Origin: Nitrospirales bacterium | GTDB taxonomy: Bacteria; Nitrospirota; Thermodesulfovibrionia; Thermodesulfovibrionales; Dissulfurispiraceae | DNA: 9,668 nucleotides | Assembly: GCA_020846375.1 (NCBI GenBank) | Contig: JADLDZ010000021.1 | Location: 1 to 9,668 of the forward strand | Direction: 5' to 3' | Shown: in pieces, positions 1 through 5,472 of the stretch | Numbering within the stretch: the first letter of the stretch is position 1 | Layout: each line of letters begins with the position of its first letter | Program-made: the position numbers and the translations under genes | Notes under the pieces: model-generated | Database searches by the model: none | What the model saw: the letters and a program-made list of their open reading frames with translations, nothing else | Told to the model about the DNA's origin: nothing

Positions 1-36
1 AACAGGAGAGTCGAGATGATGTTCATCTCCGAGTAG
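1..36 (+). CDS. 3' end of an OmpA/MotB-family gene (partial)
   Basis: Frame 1 reads NRRVEMMFISE and then TAG at 34-36. The NRRVE signature followed by a short hydrophobic strand is the usual extreme C-terminus of the OmpA/MotB peptidoglycan-binding domain, which anchors outer-membrane proteins or flagellar stators to the cell wall. Only 11 codons are in the window, so the subfamily (OmpA-like porin, Pal, MotB) cannot be decided. The terminator-like hairpin ten bases downstream supports a real gene end here. The family call rests on this one motif. Confidence 0.55.
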   Translation, partial: NRRVEMMFISE

Positions 37-45
37 CCGTTTCGT

Positions 46-79
46 CTGGAGGGAGGGGGTGCTCCCCTCCTCTCTCCAG
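46..79 (+). terminator. Terminator-like hairpin after the OmpA/MotB-like gene
   Basis: CTGGAG (46-51) pairs with CTCCAG (74-79), and GGAGGGG (52-58) pairs with CCCCTCC (64-70). The loop is five bases and there is a three-base TCT bulge on the 3' arm. The stem is 13 bp and very GC-rich, ten bases after the stop codon at 34-36. There is no T-run after it, so it is an imperfect intrinsic terminator, possibly aided by Rho. Confidence 0.5.
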
Positions 80-96
80 CGAATGTGGGATCCCTC

Positions 97-157
97 GCCT
101 TGTCTCTCCTCTGCCTTGTCTCTCCTCGCCTTGTCTCTCCTCTGCCTTGTCTCCTCC
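97..157. repeat. Four tandem copies of a 14-base GCCTTGTCTCYYCY unit
   Basis: GCCTTGTCTCTCCT occurs at 97-110, 113-126 and 128-141, and a diverged fourth copy starts at 144 (GCCTTGTCTCCTCC). The period is 15 to 16 bases, with one or two bases between copies. The array is strongly pyrimidine-biased on the plus strand and runs directly into a C-rich tract. It has no spacers and no coding potential I would support. It lies between the upstream gene end and the chrB promoter. Confidence 0.8.
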
Positions 158-180
158 CCTCCCCTCCCCTCCTCTTCCCC
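156..180 (-). other. Potential G-quadruplex motif on the minus strand
   Basis: The plus strand has C4 runs at 156-159, 161-164, 166-169 and 177-180. Read on the minus strand this is four G4 runs with loops of 7, 1 and 1 bases, which satisfies the usual G-quadruplex pattern. It lies about 50 bases upstream of the proposed -35 box of chrB. Whether it folds in the cell cannot be seen from sequence. Confidence 0.55.
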
Positions 181-229
181 GGATATCCGTACGACGCCCA
201 TGCAGGAAAGCGCCTCCCCATGAAATTTC

Positions 230-258
230 TTGATATTTTTTGAAACATATGTTACATT
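230..258 (+). promoter_or_regulatory. Putative sigma70-type promoter of the chrB cluster
   Basis: TTGATA (230-235) and TACATT (253-258) are separated by exactly 17 bases, matching the -35 consensus at five of six positions and the -10 at four of six. The surrounding 220-290 is the most AT-rich stretch of this end of the window. It would start transcription about 30 bases before the chrB ATG. The -10 box lies inside an inverted repeat (250-265), which suggests repression at this site. Confidence 0.55.
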
Positions 259-265
259 GATAACA
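250..265. promoter_or_regulatory. Inverted repeat overlapping the chrB -10 box (possible operator)
   Basis: TGTTA (250-254) and TAACA (261-265) are perfect inverted copies around a six-base centre, and the left arm overlaps the -10 hexamer. A direct repeat GTTACATT also occurs at 251-258 and 269-276, an 18-base spacing. Dyads in this position commonly bind a repressor. ChrB itself has been described as a chromate-responsive regulator in some bacteria, so autoregulation is possible, but no binding protein can be identified from sequence. Confidence 0.45.
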
Positions 266-298
266 GAAGTTACATTATTTTAAAAGGAAGCGACTGGA

Positions 299-1303
299 AT
301 GAAACAGACCCCTTCTTCAGCCGGAGGGCGCGCACCCCGCTGGCTCCTCTTCTTCTACAGCGTCCCCTCCCGCCCGGTAAGCGGACGGGTAAGGATCTGG
401 AGGAAACTGCTCAGGGCAGGCGCCCTGCCCTTCAAAGGGGCCGTCTATGTGCTCCCGTACAATGAGGAGCACTACGAATTTCTGCAGTGGCTCGCCGCAG
501 AGGTGACCGCGCTGAAGGGGGAGAGTGCGTTTGTCGCAGTGGAGAGGGTCGAGACCATGGAAGAGAAGGAACTCGTCGAGCTTTTCATCCGGCAGAGGGA
601 AAAGGAGTACCGCTCCCTGGAGAAGGGCCTGGAAGAGTTCGAGAGAAAGGTGCTCAGCATCAGAAAAGGCGGTGCCGCGCTGAAAGATGCGAAGCTGCCG
701 GAACAACTGGGAAGATTCGTCGGAGATTTTGAAGAGATGCGGAAAATCGACTTCTTCTCCGCAAAGGCAGGGCGGGATCTCCAGGCGAGAATCCGGGGCA
801 TCGAGGAAGAAATAAAAGGCCTTGCCGGCACCGTTCCCGAAAAGATGAGCGGTATCGCGCTCAGGAAGAGAGGCGATTACCAGGGGAAGACATGGATAAC
901 ACGCAAGAAACCCTTCGTCGACAGGATGGCTTCGGCATGGCTTATAAGGAAATATATCGATACGAATGCCGCCTTTGCATTCACCGACGTAGACAGCACA
1001 GGGGAAACTCGCGGCGCAAACACGGTCGCTTTCGATCTCAGGGGAGGGGAGTTTACCCATATCGGCGACAGGTGCACCTTCGAGGTCTTGCTGCGGTCTT
1101 TCGGGTTGAAGGAGAAGGCGCTGAGAAAAATGGCGGAAATCGTCCATGAGCTGGACATGAAAGACGATAAATACCGCAACCACGAAGCGGCGGGCATAGA
1201 GGAGATCCTCTCGGGGATCAGAAGGACGGCGCGGAACGATGAGGAGGCCCTCGAAAAGGGAATGGCCGTGTTCGAGATGCTTTACGCGGCAAAGTCCGCG
1301 TAA
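299..1303 (+). CDS. chrB: ChrB-family chromate resistance protein
   Basis: This 334-residue protein has the two-part ChrB layout. Residues about 13-155 form the N-terminal ChrB domain (WLLFFYSVPSRP, then RIWRKLLRAGALPFKGAVYVLP), continuing into a charged helical region to about 180. Residues 198-331 form the ChrB C-terminal domain, with TRKKPFVDRMASAWLIRKYID, FDLRGGEFTHIGDRCTFEVL and IVHELDMKDDKYRNHEAAGI. ChrB proteins accompany chromate efflux systems, and in some species ChrB acts as a chromate-sensing regulator needed for induction. The ATG at 299 follows AAGGAAG at a suitable distance. It is the first gene of a close cluster, with 14 bases to the next gene. No chrA-type transporter is present in the window; an MFS transporter follows two genes later. 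The family assignment is firm, but the in vivo substrate or signal is inferred. Confidence 0.88.
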   Translation: MKQTPSSAGGRAPRWLLFFYSVPSRPVSGRVRIWRKLLRAGALPFKGAVYVLPYNEEHYEFLQWLAAEVTALKGESAFVAVERVETMEEKELVELFIRQREKEYRSLEKGLEEFERKVLSIRKGGAALKDAKLPEQLGRFVGDFEEMRKIDFFSAKAGRDLQARIRGIEEEIKGLAGTVPEKMSGIALRKRGDYQGKTWITRKKPFVDRMASAWLIRKYIDTNAAFAFTDVDSTGETRGANTVAFDLRGGEFTHIGDRCTFEVLLRSFGLKEKALRKMAEIVHELDMKDDKYRNHEAAGIEEILSGIRRTARNDEEALEKGMAVFEMLYAAKSA

Positions 1304-1317
1304 AGGACGCGTCAGGC

Positions 1318-1917
1318 ATGATCGCCTCCATCCTTGATGGGGAGACAGGTATCACTAATAAGCTTGGAACGAGGGACGCAATGAAAGAAGTAGCGGAAAT
1401 GGTGGTCGGATTGATGGCGGCATCGGCGCGGACCGCGCCGAAAGCGGGGGGAAAAGACTTCCTCGAGATCATCGTACTCACCGGCGAAGACGACCTGAAA
1501 AAGATCGCGGAGGCGATGAAGGAGTATGCACCGCGCAGCACGAACGAAGCGTACTGGCTGAGGGATGCCTCGAATATAGAAAACTCCCGGGCTCTTCTCC
1601 TGGTGGGGCTCTCAAAACCGGTAACGGCCGGATACGATTGCGGCGGCTGCGGATACCCCACCTGTGCGGACTTCTCGAAAAACAGGCAGATGCAGGAGAA
1701 GGAGATGGGCTACACGGGCCCCCACTGTGTGATGCGGATGATGGATATCGGGGTCGCCCTGTCCTCCGCCGCGAAAACGGCAGGCATGCTCAACGTTGAC
1801 AACAGGGTGCAGCAGCGCGTCGGGGCAGCGGCGAGGGCACTGGGGTATATTAGGGCGGAAGTGGCGATGGGCATCCCGGTGAGCATTGCGGGGAAGAGCA
1901 TCTATTTCGACAGGTAA
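1318..1917 (+). CDS. DUF2148 / ferredoxin-like Fe-S domain protein
   Basis: The 199-residue protein matches the DUF2148 family: an N-terminal helix ending in LMAASARTAPKAGGKDF (about residues 32-48), a middle alpha/beta part, and a cysteine cluster DCGGCGYPTC (C108, C111, C116) with a fourth cysteine at 137 (GPHCVMR). The Cys-x2-Cys-x4-Cys plus distal Cys pattern resembles small [4Fe-4S] domains such as Fes/RnfB-type modules, so binding of one cluster is likely. The biochemical role of this family is not known to me. AAAGGA lies ten bases before ATG 1318. A second ATG at 1381, preceded by GAGGGA, would remove 21 residues and is also credible, because family members often start near that point. 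The gene is 14 bases after chrB and 25 before the MFS gene, so it is probably cotranscribed. A redox helper role is a guess from context. Confidence 0.82.
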   Translation: MIASILDGETGITNKLGTRDAMKEVAEMVVGLMAASARTAPKAGGKDFLEIIVLTGEDDLKKIAEAMKEYAPRSTNEAYWLRDASNIENSRALLLVGLSKPVTAGYDCGGCGYPTCADFSKNRQMQEKEMGYTGPHCVMRMMDIGVALSSAAKTAGMLNVDNRVQQRVGAAARALGYIRAEVAMGIPVSIAGKSIYFDR

Positions 1918-1942
1918 ACCCCTGTGAAACACTGAGACTTGC

Positions 1943-3166
1943 ATGAAAAAGCTTCTCAGTCCCTTTGCCGCACTCTGCACCGTGGGCTTCTTCGCACGGT
2001 TATCCTATGCCCTCGCGAGGAGCCCGGTGCTCCCCCTCTTCGCCCTCTCCCTCGGAGCGGGACCTGAGGCCGTGGGGCTCGCCGTAGGCATATCCACGGT
2101 AACGGGGATCTTTTTCAAGCTCCCCTCGGGGGCCTTGTCCGATGTCATCGGCAGGAAAAAGACCATGCGTATCGGTCTTGTGGTATTCGCCGTCATGCCC
2201 TTCACCTATCTTCTGGTAGAAGACTATTCCCTGCTGGTTGTTATCAGGTTCTTCCACGGCTTTGCCACTGCCGTATACGGCCCTGTCGCGATGGCGGTGG
2301 TGGCGGAGCTCGCATCGGGGATCAGGAAGGGGGAGATGCTTTCCTGGTTCTCCTCCATTACTATCATAGGAAATCTCCTTGGCGCACCGCTGGGCGGATT
2401 CATTCTCTACAGCGCGGCGTCGGGCAGCCCTTCCCTCGTCGAATTCCGGACGGTGTACATTGTAAGCGGCATAGCGGGCGCAGCCTCGCTCCTCATCGCA
2501 CTGAAAGTGCTCGGGCGGGAGGAGAGGCCTGAGGGGGGCAGGTCTCTGCAGGAGGTATACAAAAAGTTCGCTTCAGGAATACGGGAGGTGGTGAGCGACC
2601 GCAGAGTGCTTATCACCGCGAATATGGAAGGCCTGCAGAACATGACCATGGGCGCTCTGGAAGCCTTCCTGCCCGTTTATGCGGTGACCGTGGCCGGACT
2701 CAACGAGTTCCAGGCCGGGCTCCTCTGGGGAATACAGGTAGTGGTGACCATCGTTGCAAAACCCATCATGGGAAGAACCTCCGACAGGTACGGGAGAAAG
2801 CCTCTGATCGTGGTCGGAATGCTCCTGTGCGCCGCGGCTTTCGGTTCCATTCCGCTCCTGAGGGATTTCTATCTCCTTTCCCTCGCTGCGCTGGTGTTCG
2901 GCCTCGGAGAGGCTTTTGTCACCTCGTCCTCCGCCGCCCTGGTAGCGGATATCTGCAAGGCGAAACATTTCGGAGCGGCAATGGGAACCTTCGGCACGAT
3001 TTTCGACATCGGGCATGCATCAGGCCCCCTCCTTGCCGGCTTCCTCGTGGCGCGATACGATTATCGTATAGCATTCTGGATATTGGCGGCAGCCGTTTTG
3101 GCAGCCGTACCGGTGTTCATAACGAGCGTGAAAGTCGAGAGAGAAAGGATTCACACAACGGTCTGA
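1943..3166 (+). CDS. Major facilitator superfamily transporter
   Basis: The 407-residue, strongly hydrophobic protein has the two-half MFS plan with about 12 membrane helices. The loop 2-3 signature GALSDVIGRKK lies at residues 63-73, and its second-half counterpart GRTSDRYGRKP lies at 277-287. A long hydrophilic central loop (about 190-222, GREERPEGGRSLQEVYKKF) separates the halves, and a short charged tail ends in VKVERERIHTTV. It should act in the inner membrane as a proton-coupled exporter or a facilitator; the substrate cannot be told from sequence. Position after chrB and the Fe-S protein suggests export of a toxic oxyanion or related compound, which is inference. ATG 1943 has no strong Shine-Dalgarno (only GAG ten bases upstream), so expression may depend on coupling with the preceding gene. 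Confidence 0.88.
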   Translation: MKKLLSPFAALCTVGFFARLSYALARSPVLPLFALSLGAGPEAVGLAVGISTVTGIFFKLPSGALSDVIGRKKTMRIGLVVFAVMPFTYLLVEDYSLLVVIRFFHGFATAVYGPVAMAVVAELASGIRKGEMLSWFSSITIIGNLLGAPLGGFILYSAASGSPSLVEFRTVYIVSGIAGAASLLIALKVLGREERPEGGRSLQEVYKKFASGIREVVSDRRVLITANMEGLQNMTMGALEAFLPVYAVTVAGLNEFQAGLLWGIQVVVTIVAKPIMGRTSDRYGRKPLIVVGMLLCAAAFGSIPLLRDFYLLSLAALVFGLGEAFVTSSSAALVADICKAKHFGAAMGTFGTIFDIGHASGPLLAGFLVARYDYRIAFWILAAAVLAAVPVFITSVKVERERIHTTV

Positions 3167-3169
3167 AAA

Positions 3170-3180
3170 TATGCTACATT
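3170..3180 (+). promoter_or_regulatory. Possible internal promoter (extended -10) before the universal stress gene
   Basis: The 53-base gap before the universal stress gene is AT-rich and contains TGCTACATT (3172-3180), an extended -10 form (TG, one base, then TACATT). TTCACA at 3150-3155 could serve as a weak -35 with a 19-base spacer. This would allow the last gene of the cluster to be expressed on its own. The match is modest. Confidence 0.3.
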
Positions 3181-3219
3181 TATTTTATTCTTCAATACCG
3201 GACAGGAGAGGAGGGAGTC

Positions 3220-4086
3220 ATGGCGGATGCAGTGTTTTGTCCCGTAGGAAGGTTGGAGAAACTGCTCCTGGCAACAGACATGTCCGAATTCAGCGAGGGT
3301 GCCGTACGCGAGGCCCTGCGTTTTGCTCAGAAGTGCTCAAGCAAGCTTTACGCGCTCTCAGTGCTCGAAACTAATCCCGAATACGAGACGATCGGCGCGC
3401 GGGTTTCCGAGCAGGAGGAGGCGGAAGCGATAAAACACCTAGAATCGGTACGGGCGAGGGCTGCACAAGAGGGGCTGGACTGCGAAATTATTTTTCACCG
3501 CGGAGAAAAGCCTCACCAGCTCATCGTCGAAGAGGCACTGGGAAAAAAGGCAGACATGATCGTGATCGGACGCAGGGGGCGCAAGGGCCTCGCAAAGCTG
3601 CTCCTGGGAGAAGTGGCCGTGCAGGTGATCGGGCATGCGCACTGCAAGGTTCTGGTCGTCCCGAGGGCAGCGCGGATTGAATACAGGACCCTGCTTGTCG
3701 CCGTTGACGGCTCTGCCCACAGCAACGCAGCAGTCTCCGAGGCGATCGCCATCGCTCAACGCTGCGGGAGCCGTATTATTGCGGTCTCTGCAATAAGGGA
3801 TGAAAGGGAAAGGGAAGAGGTGACTGCGAACGTCGGCAGGGTCGTTGAGAGGGCGCGGCAGGAGGGGATAGCCGCCGAGGCTCTGACCGCCATGGGCCGC
3901 TCCTTTACCGTGATCACTGAAACAGCGGGCGGCAGGGGTGCCGATCTGATCGTTATGGGCACGTATGGAAGAACCGGGGTCAGGAAGCTTCTCATGGGCA
4001 GTGCGACGGAAAAGGTGATCGCGAATGCGGGATGTGCCGTCCTGGTGGTCAGGGCTGCACCGGAGCAGCAAACAGAGGCGGCATAA
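3220..4086 (+). CDS. Tandem-domain universal stress protein (UspA family)
   Basis: The 288-residue protein has two UspA domains, about residues 11-148 and 154-278. Each starts with a hydrophobic strand and aspartate (LLLATD; LLVAVDGS). The nucleotide-binding motif G-x2-G-x9-G-S/T is complete in the second domain (G247, G250, G260, S261). In the first domain G117, G120 and G130 are present but the next residue is glutamate (E131), so ATP binding there is less certain. Universal stress proteins are cytoplasmic and are induced by starvation, oxidative or respiratory stress. The frame stays open upstream to 2827 through the MFS gene, but ATG 3220 is preceded by GGAGGGA and gives the standard two-domain length. 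It follows the MFS gene by 53 bases and is followed by a hairpin, making it the likely last gene of the cluster. Confidence 0.9.
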   Translation: MADAVFCPVGRLEKLLLATDMSEFSEGAVREALRFAQKCSSKLYALSVLETNPEYETIGARVSEQEEAEAIKHLESVRARAAQEGLDCEIIFHRGEKPHQLIVEEALGKKADMIVIGRRGRKGLAKLLLGEVAVQVIGHAHCKVLVVPRAARIEYRTLLVAVDGSAHSNAAVSEAIAIAQRCGSRIIAVSAIRDEREREEVTANVGRVVERARQEGIAAEALTAMGRSFTVITETAGGRGADLIVMGTYGRTGVRKLLMGSATEKVIANAGCAVLVVRAAPEQQTEAA

Positions 4087-4091
4087 AAAAG

Positions 4092-4118
4092 GCCTCCGCG
4101 GTATCTCCGCAGGGAGGC
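4092..4118 (+). terminator. Terminator-like hairpin after the universal stress gene
   Basis: GCCTCC (4092-4097) plus GCGG (4098-4101) pair with CCGC (4107-4110) and GGAGGC (4113-4118). The loop is TATCT and there is a two-base AG bulge on the 3' arm. It starts six bases after the stop codon, behind an A-run. The following bases are C-rich with only TT, so it is not a classic U-tract terminator. Confidence 0.5.
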
Positions 4119-4125
4119 GCCCTCC

Positions 4126-4154
4126 TTGACACCCTCCCCCTCAAATGATACCTT
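4126..4154 (+). promoter_or_regulatory. Putative promoter of the ytxH-thioredoxin pair
   Basis: A perfect -35 box TTGACA occurs at 4126-4131. At the ideal 17-base spacing lies TACCTT (4149-4154), a weak -10 matching three of six consensus bases. It sits between the preceding hairpin and the Shine-Dalgarno of the YtxH-like gene. The -35 is convincing but the -10 is poor. Confidence 0.4.
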
Positions 4155-4185
4155 TTAGATAGCGAAAGGTACAAAGGAGGCTCGG

Positions 4186-4383
4186 ATGGATGGAAACGGC
4201 AGGAATACGGGATTGATCGCTCTCTTTTCCTTTCTCCTCGGAGGGGCCGTCGGCGCGGGGCTCGCCTTTCTCACCGCCCCCCAGTCCGGCAGGAAGACGA
4301 GAAGGCAGCTGCGCCACTTCGTGGAGGACACGAGAGAGCAGGCGCTGGAGTACGCCGGCAAGTTGAGGGAGAAAATCCTATAG
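4186..4383 (+). CDS. YtxH-like small membrane protein
   Basis: This 65-residue protein has one membrane segment, about residues 9-29 (LIALFSFLLGGAVGAGLAFL). It is followed by the TAPQSGRKTRRQL signature of YtxH-domain proteins and then an amphipathic charged helix (about 41-65). YtxH-type proteins are small stress-associated membrane proteins whose biochemical role is poorly defined. ATG 4186 is preceded by a strong AAAGGAGG. The stop is six bases before the thioredoxin start, so the two genes are almost certainly cotranscribed and probably translationally coupled. Confidence 0.85.
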   Translation: MDGNGRNTGLIALFSFLLGGAVGAGLAFLTAPQSGRKTRRQLRHFVEDTREQALEYAGKLREKIL

Positions 4384-4389
4384 GGAACC

Positions 4390-4830
4390 ATGGCGGAGAG
4401 CCCGGTACTTCTGCGCTGTCCCTCCTGCGGCGCCGTCAACAGAGTCCCGGCCGCCAGACTTGCGGAGCATCCGAAATGTGGAAGGTGCGGAGCCGCCCTC
4501 AGCTTCCCCGGTGCCCCGGTGAACGTCACGGATTCTATGTTTCCCCGGGAAGTCCTTCAATGGCCTGGTACGGTGCTGGTGCAGTTCTGGTCTCCCCGGT
4601 GCGGCATCTGCAGGACGATGGCCGCCTCCATCCAGGAGGTGGCCCGGAAGAGGGCAGGCAGACTGAAAGTCGCCCTCGTCAATGTGGACACGGAGCAGCC
4701 CCTCGCCTACCGGTTCCGCATACAGGGAGTCCCCACCTTTCTCCTCTACCGGAACGGAGTAAAGGTCAACGAAATCACGGGCGGCATGCAGGAATATCAG
4801 CTGGAATCGTGGATCGATAGCTCTCCCTGA
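4390..4830 (+). CDS. trxC: Thioredoxin with N-terminal zinc ribbon (TrxC-like)
   Basis: The 146-residue protein begins with a zinc-ribbon module: C10-P-S-C13 and C30-G-R-C33, with AVNRVPAARLAEHPK between the pairs, as in thioredoxin 2 (TrxC). The thioredoxin fold follows (about 43-144): VLVQFW, the active site C71-G-I-C74, and GVPTF with the cis-proline loop near 114. It should be a cytoplasmic thiol-disulfide reductase; TrxC-type proteins are linked to oxidative stress. The active site differs from the usual W-C-G-P-C: an arginine (R70) precedes the first cysteine and isoleucine replaces the central proline, which should alter redox potential or partner choice. Start ATG 4390 has only AGGGA upstream and lies six bases after the YtxH-like stop. 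The TrxC label rests on the zinc ribbon; an atypical relative is possible. Confidence 0.87.
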   Translation: MAESPVLLRCPSCGAVNRVPAARLAEHPKCGRCGAALSFPGAPVNVTDSMFPREVLQWPGTVLVQFWSPRCGICRTMAASIQEVARKRAGRLKVALVNVDTEQPLAYRFRIQGVPTFLLYRNGVKVNEITGGMQEYQLESWIDSSP

Positions 4831-4833
4831 ACC

Positions 4834-4853
4834 CCGCTCCCACCTCGGAGCGG
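4834..4853. terminator. Hairpin between the convergent thioredoxin and Slp genes
   Basis: CCGCTCC (4834-4840) and GGAGCGG (4847-4853) form a perfect 7-bp stem with a six-base loop, three bases after the thioredoxin stop and 31 bases from the end of the Slp gene. It can form in transcripts of either strand. No T-run follows on either side, so termination strength is uncertain. Confidence 0.45.
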
Positions 4854-4884
4854 CGCACGCGGCAGAGTGCTTCCGGAGAGGGCT

Positions 4885-5385
4885 TCAGAAGCTTCCCCCT
4901 ATCCCGATTCCTATCCCTATCCCAAGGTGCACCGGGGACGGACCGGACGGCCTGAAGAGGTGTATCTCCCGGCTCCTGACGAGAGGATAGCGGTATTCCA
5001 TCTCCCCGATGAGTCCGGTCTTCGACCCCATCACCTCACCGGCTACGGTAACAAGCTTCCCTTGCGTATACACGGCGGGATCAAGATATGCGGGATAAAA
5101 GGCGATGAATCTGCCCAAAGAGGCATCCCTCCCGTTTCCCGGCCTCTCGCGGGAATCGAGGGGCTGCTCCAGGACCTCGATAAAGGTGCCTTCCTTCGTA
5201 GTGGTGGTGGTAATGACGGTCCCTCCGAGGATGACCACCTTTCCGCGGTAGGCATCGGGATCGGCGAAAAAGGCGCGCGAGGGCAGGCTCCTGTCGGCCG
5301 CATCCCTGCTATCCGGGGAGATGACATGAGCGCATCCCGAAATAGCCAGAAGGACAAAGAGCGCGATCCCCTGCATGATACGCAT
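4885..5385 (-). CDS. Slp-family outer-membrane lipoprotein
   Basis: From the ATG at 5385 this is a 166-residue protein. A signal peptide with a hydrophobic core (IMQGIALFVLLAISGC) ends in an I-S-G-C lipobox, so the mature protein should be lipidated on that cysteine. The body, with FFADPDAYRGKVVILGGTV, FIEVLEQPLDSRERP, GRFIAFYPAYLDPAVYTQGKLVTVAGEV and IGEMEYRYPLV, matches the Slp lipoprotein family. Slp proteins are outer-membrane lipoproteins linked to starvation or stress; their molecular role is unclear. A GTG six bases upstream (5391) is too close to the Shine-Dalgarno (GGAGG, 5399-5395), so ATG 5385 is preferred. The C-terminus ends in a GI repeat (HLGIGIGIGIGGSF). It is 87 bases downstream of the ferritin gene on the same strand, so cotranscription is likely. 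Confidence 0.83.
   Translation of the reverse strand: MRIMQGIALFVLLAISGCAHVISPDSRDAADRSLPSRAFFADPDAYRGKVVILGGTVITTTTTKEGTFIEVLEQPLDSRERPGNGRDASLGRFIAFYPAYLDPAVYTQGKLVTVAGEVMGSKTGLIGEMEYRYPLVRSREIHLFRPSGPSPVHLGIGIGIGIGGSF
4898..4923. repeat. Short hexanucleotide repeat encoding the Gly-Ile tail of Slp
   Basis: On the plus strand, four hexamer units occur in a row, three of them TATCCC (or its CTATCC phase) and one GATTCC variant. Read on the minus strand they encode alternating Gly and Ile at the C-terminus of the lipoprotein. Because the unit is six bases, slippage would add or remove Gly-Ile pairs without changing frame. Confidence 0.6.
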
Positions 5386-5472
5386 AAACACCCCCCTCCA
5401 GGCGGCAGATGCTGCCGGAATCCGGAGGCGGCTCCTGCTGCTGTTGTTCCACCACTGCCCCCGGACCGCCGG

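Noticed and set aside
97..157. CRISPR array
   Set aside because: The copies are 14 bases with only one or two bases between them, without spacers, dyad repeats or cas genes; this is a simple tandem repeat.
317..1183. Long open frame on the minus strand (288 codons)
   Set aside because: It is antisense to the chrB-like gene, whose protein matches a known family from end to end. The minus-strand translation has no recognisable domain and no clear ribosome binding site.
3174..3190. AT-rich motif shared by the chrB and usp upstream regions (TACATTATTTTA-like)
   Set aside because: The two copies differ by an inserted base and lie at different distances from the start codons; similarity of short AT-rich stretches is expected by chance.
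2827..3219. N-terminal extension of the universal stress protein into the MFS gene
   Set aside because: The frame is open but the residues are an out-of-frame reading of the MFS gene. ATG 3220 has a strong Shine-Dalgarno and gives the standard two-domain length.
5386..5472. Ferritin-Slp fusion by read-through of the ferritin TGA
   Set aside because: The two genes happen to share a frame, but the sequence between them has no domain character, the ferritin already ends at its usual boundary, and Slp has its own Shine-Dalgarno and signal peptide.
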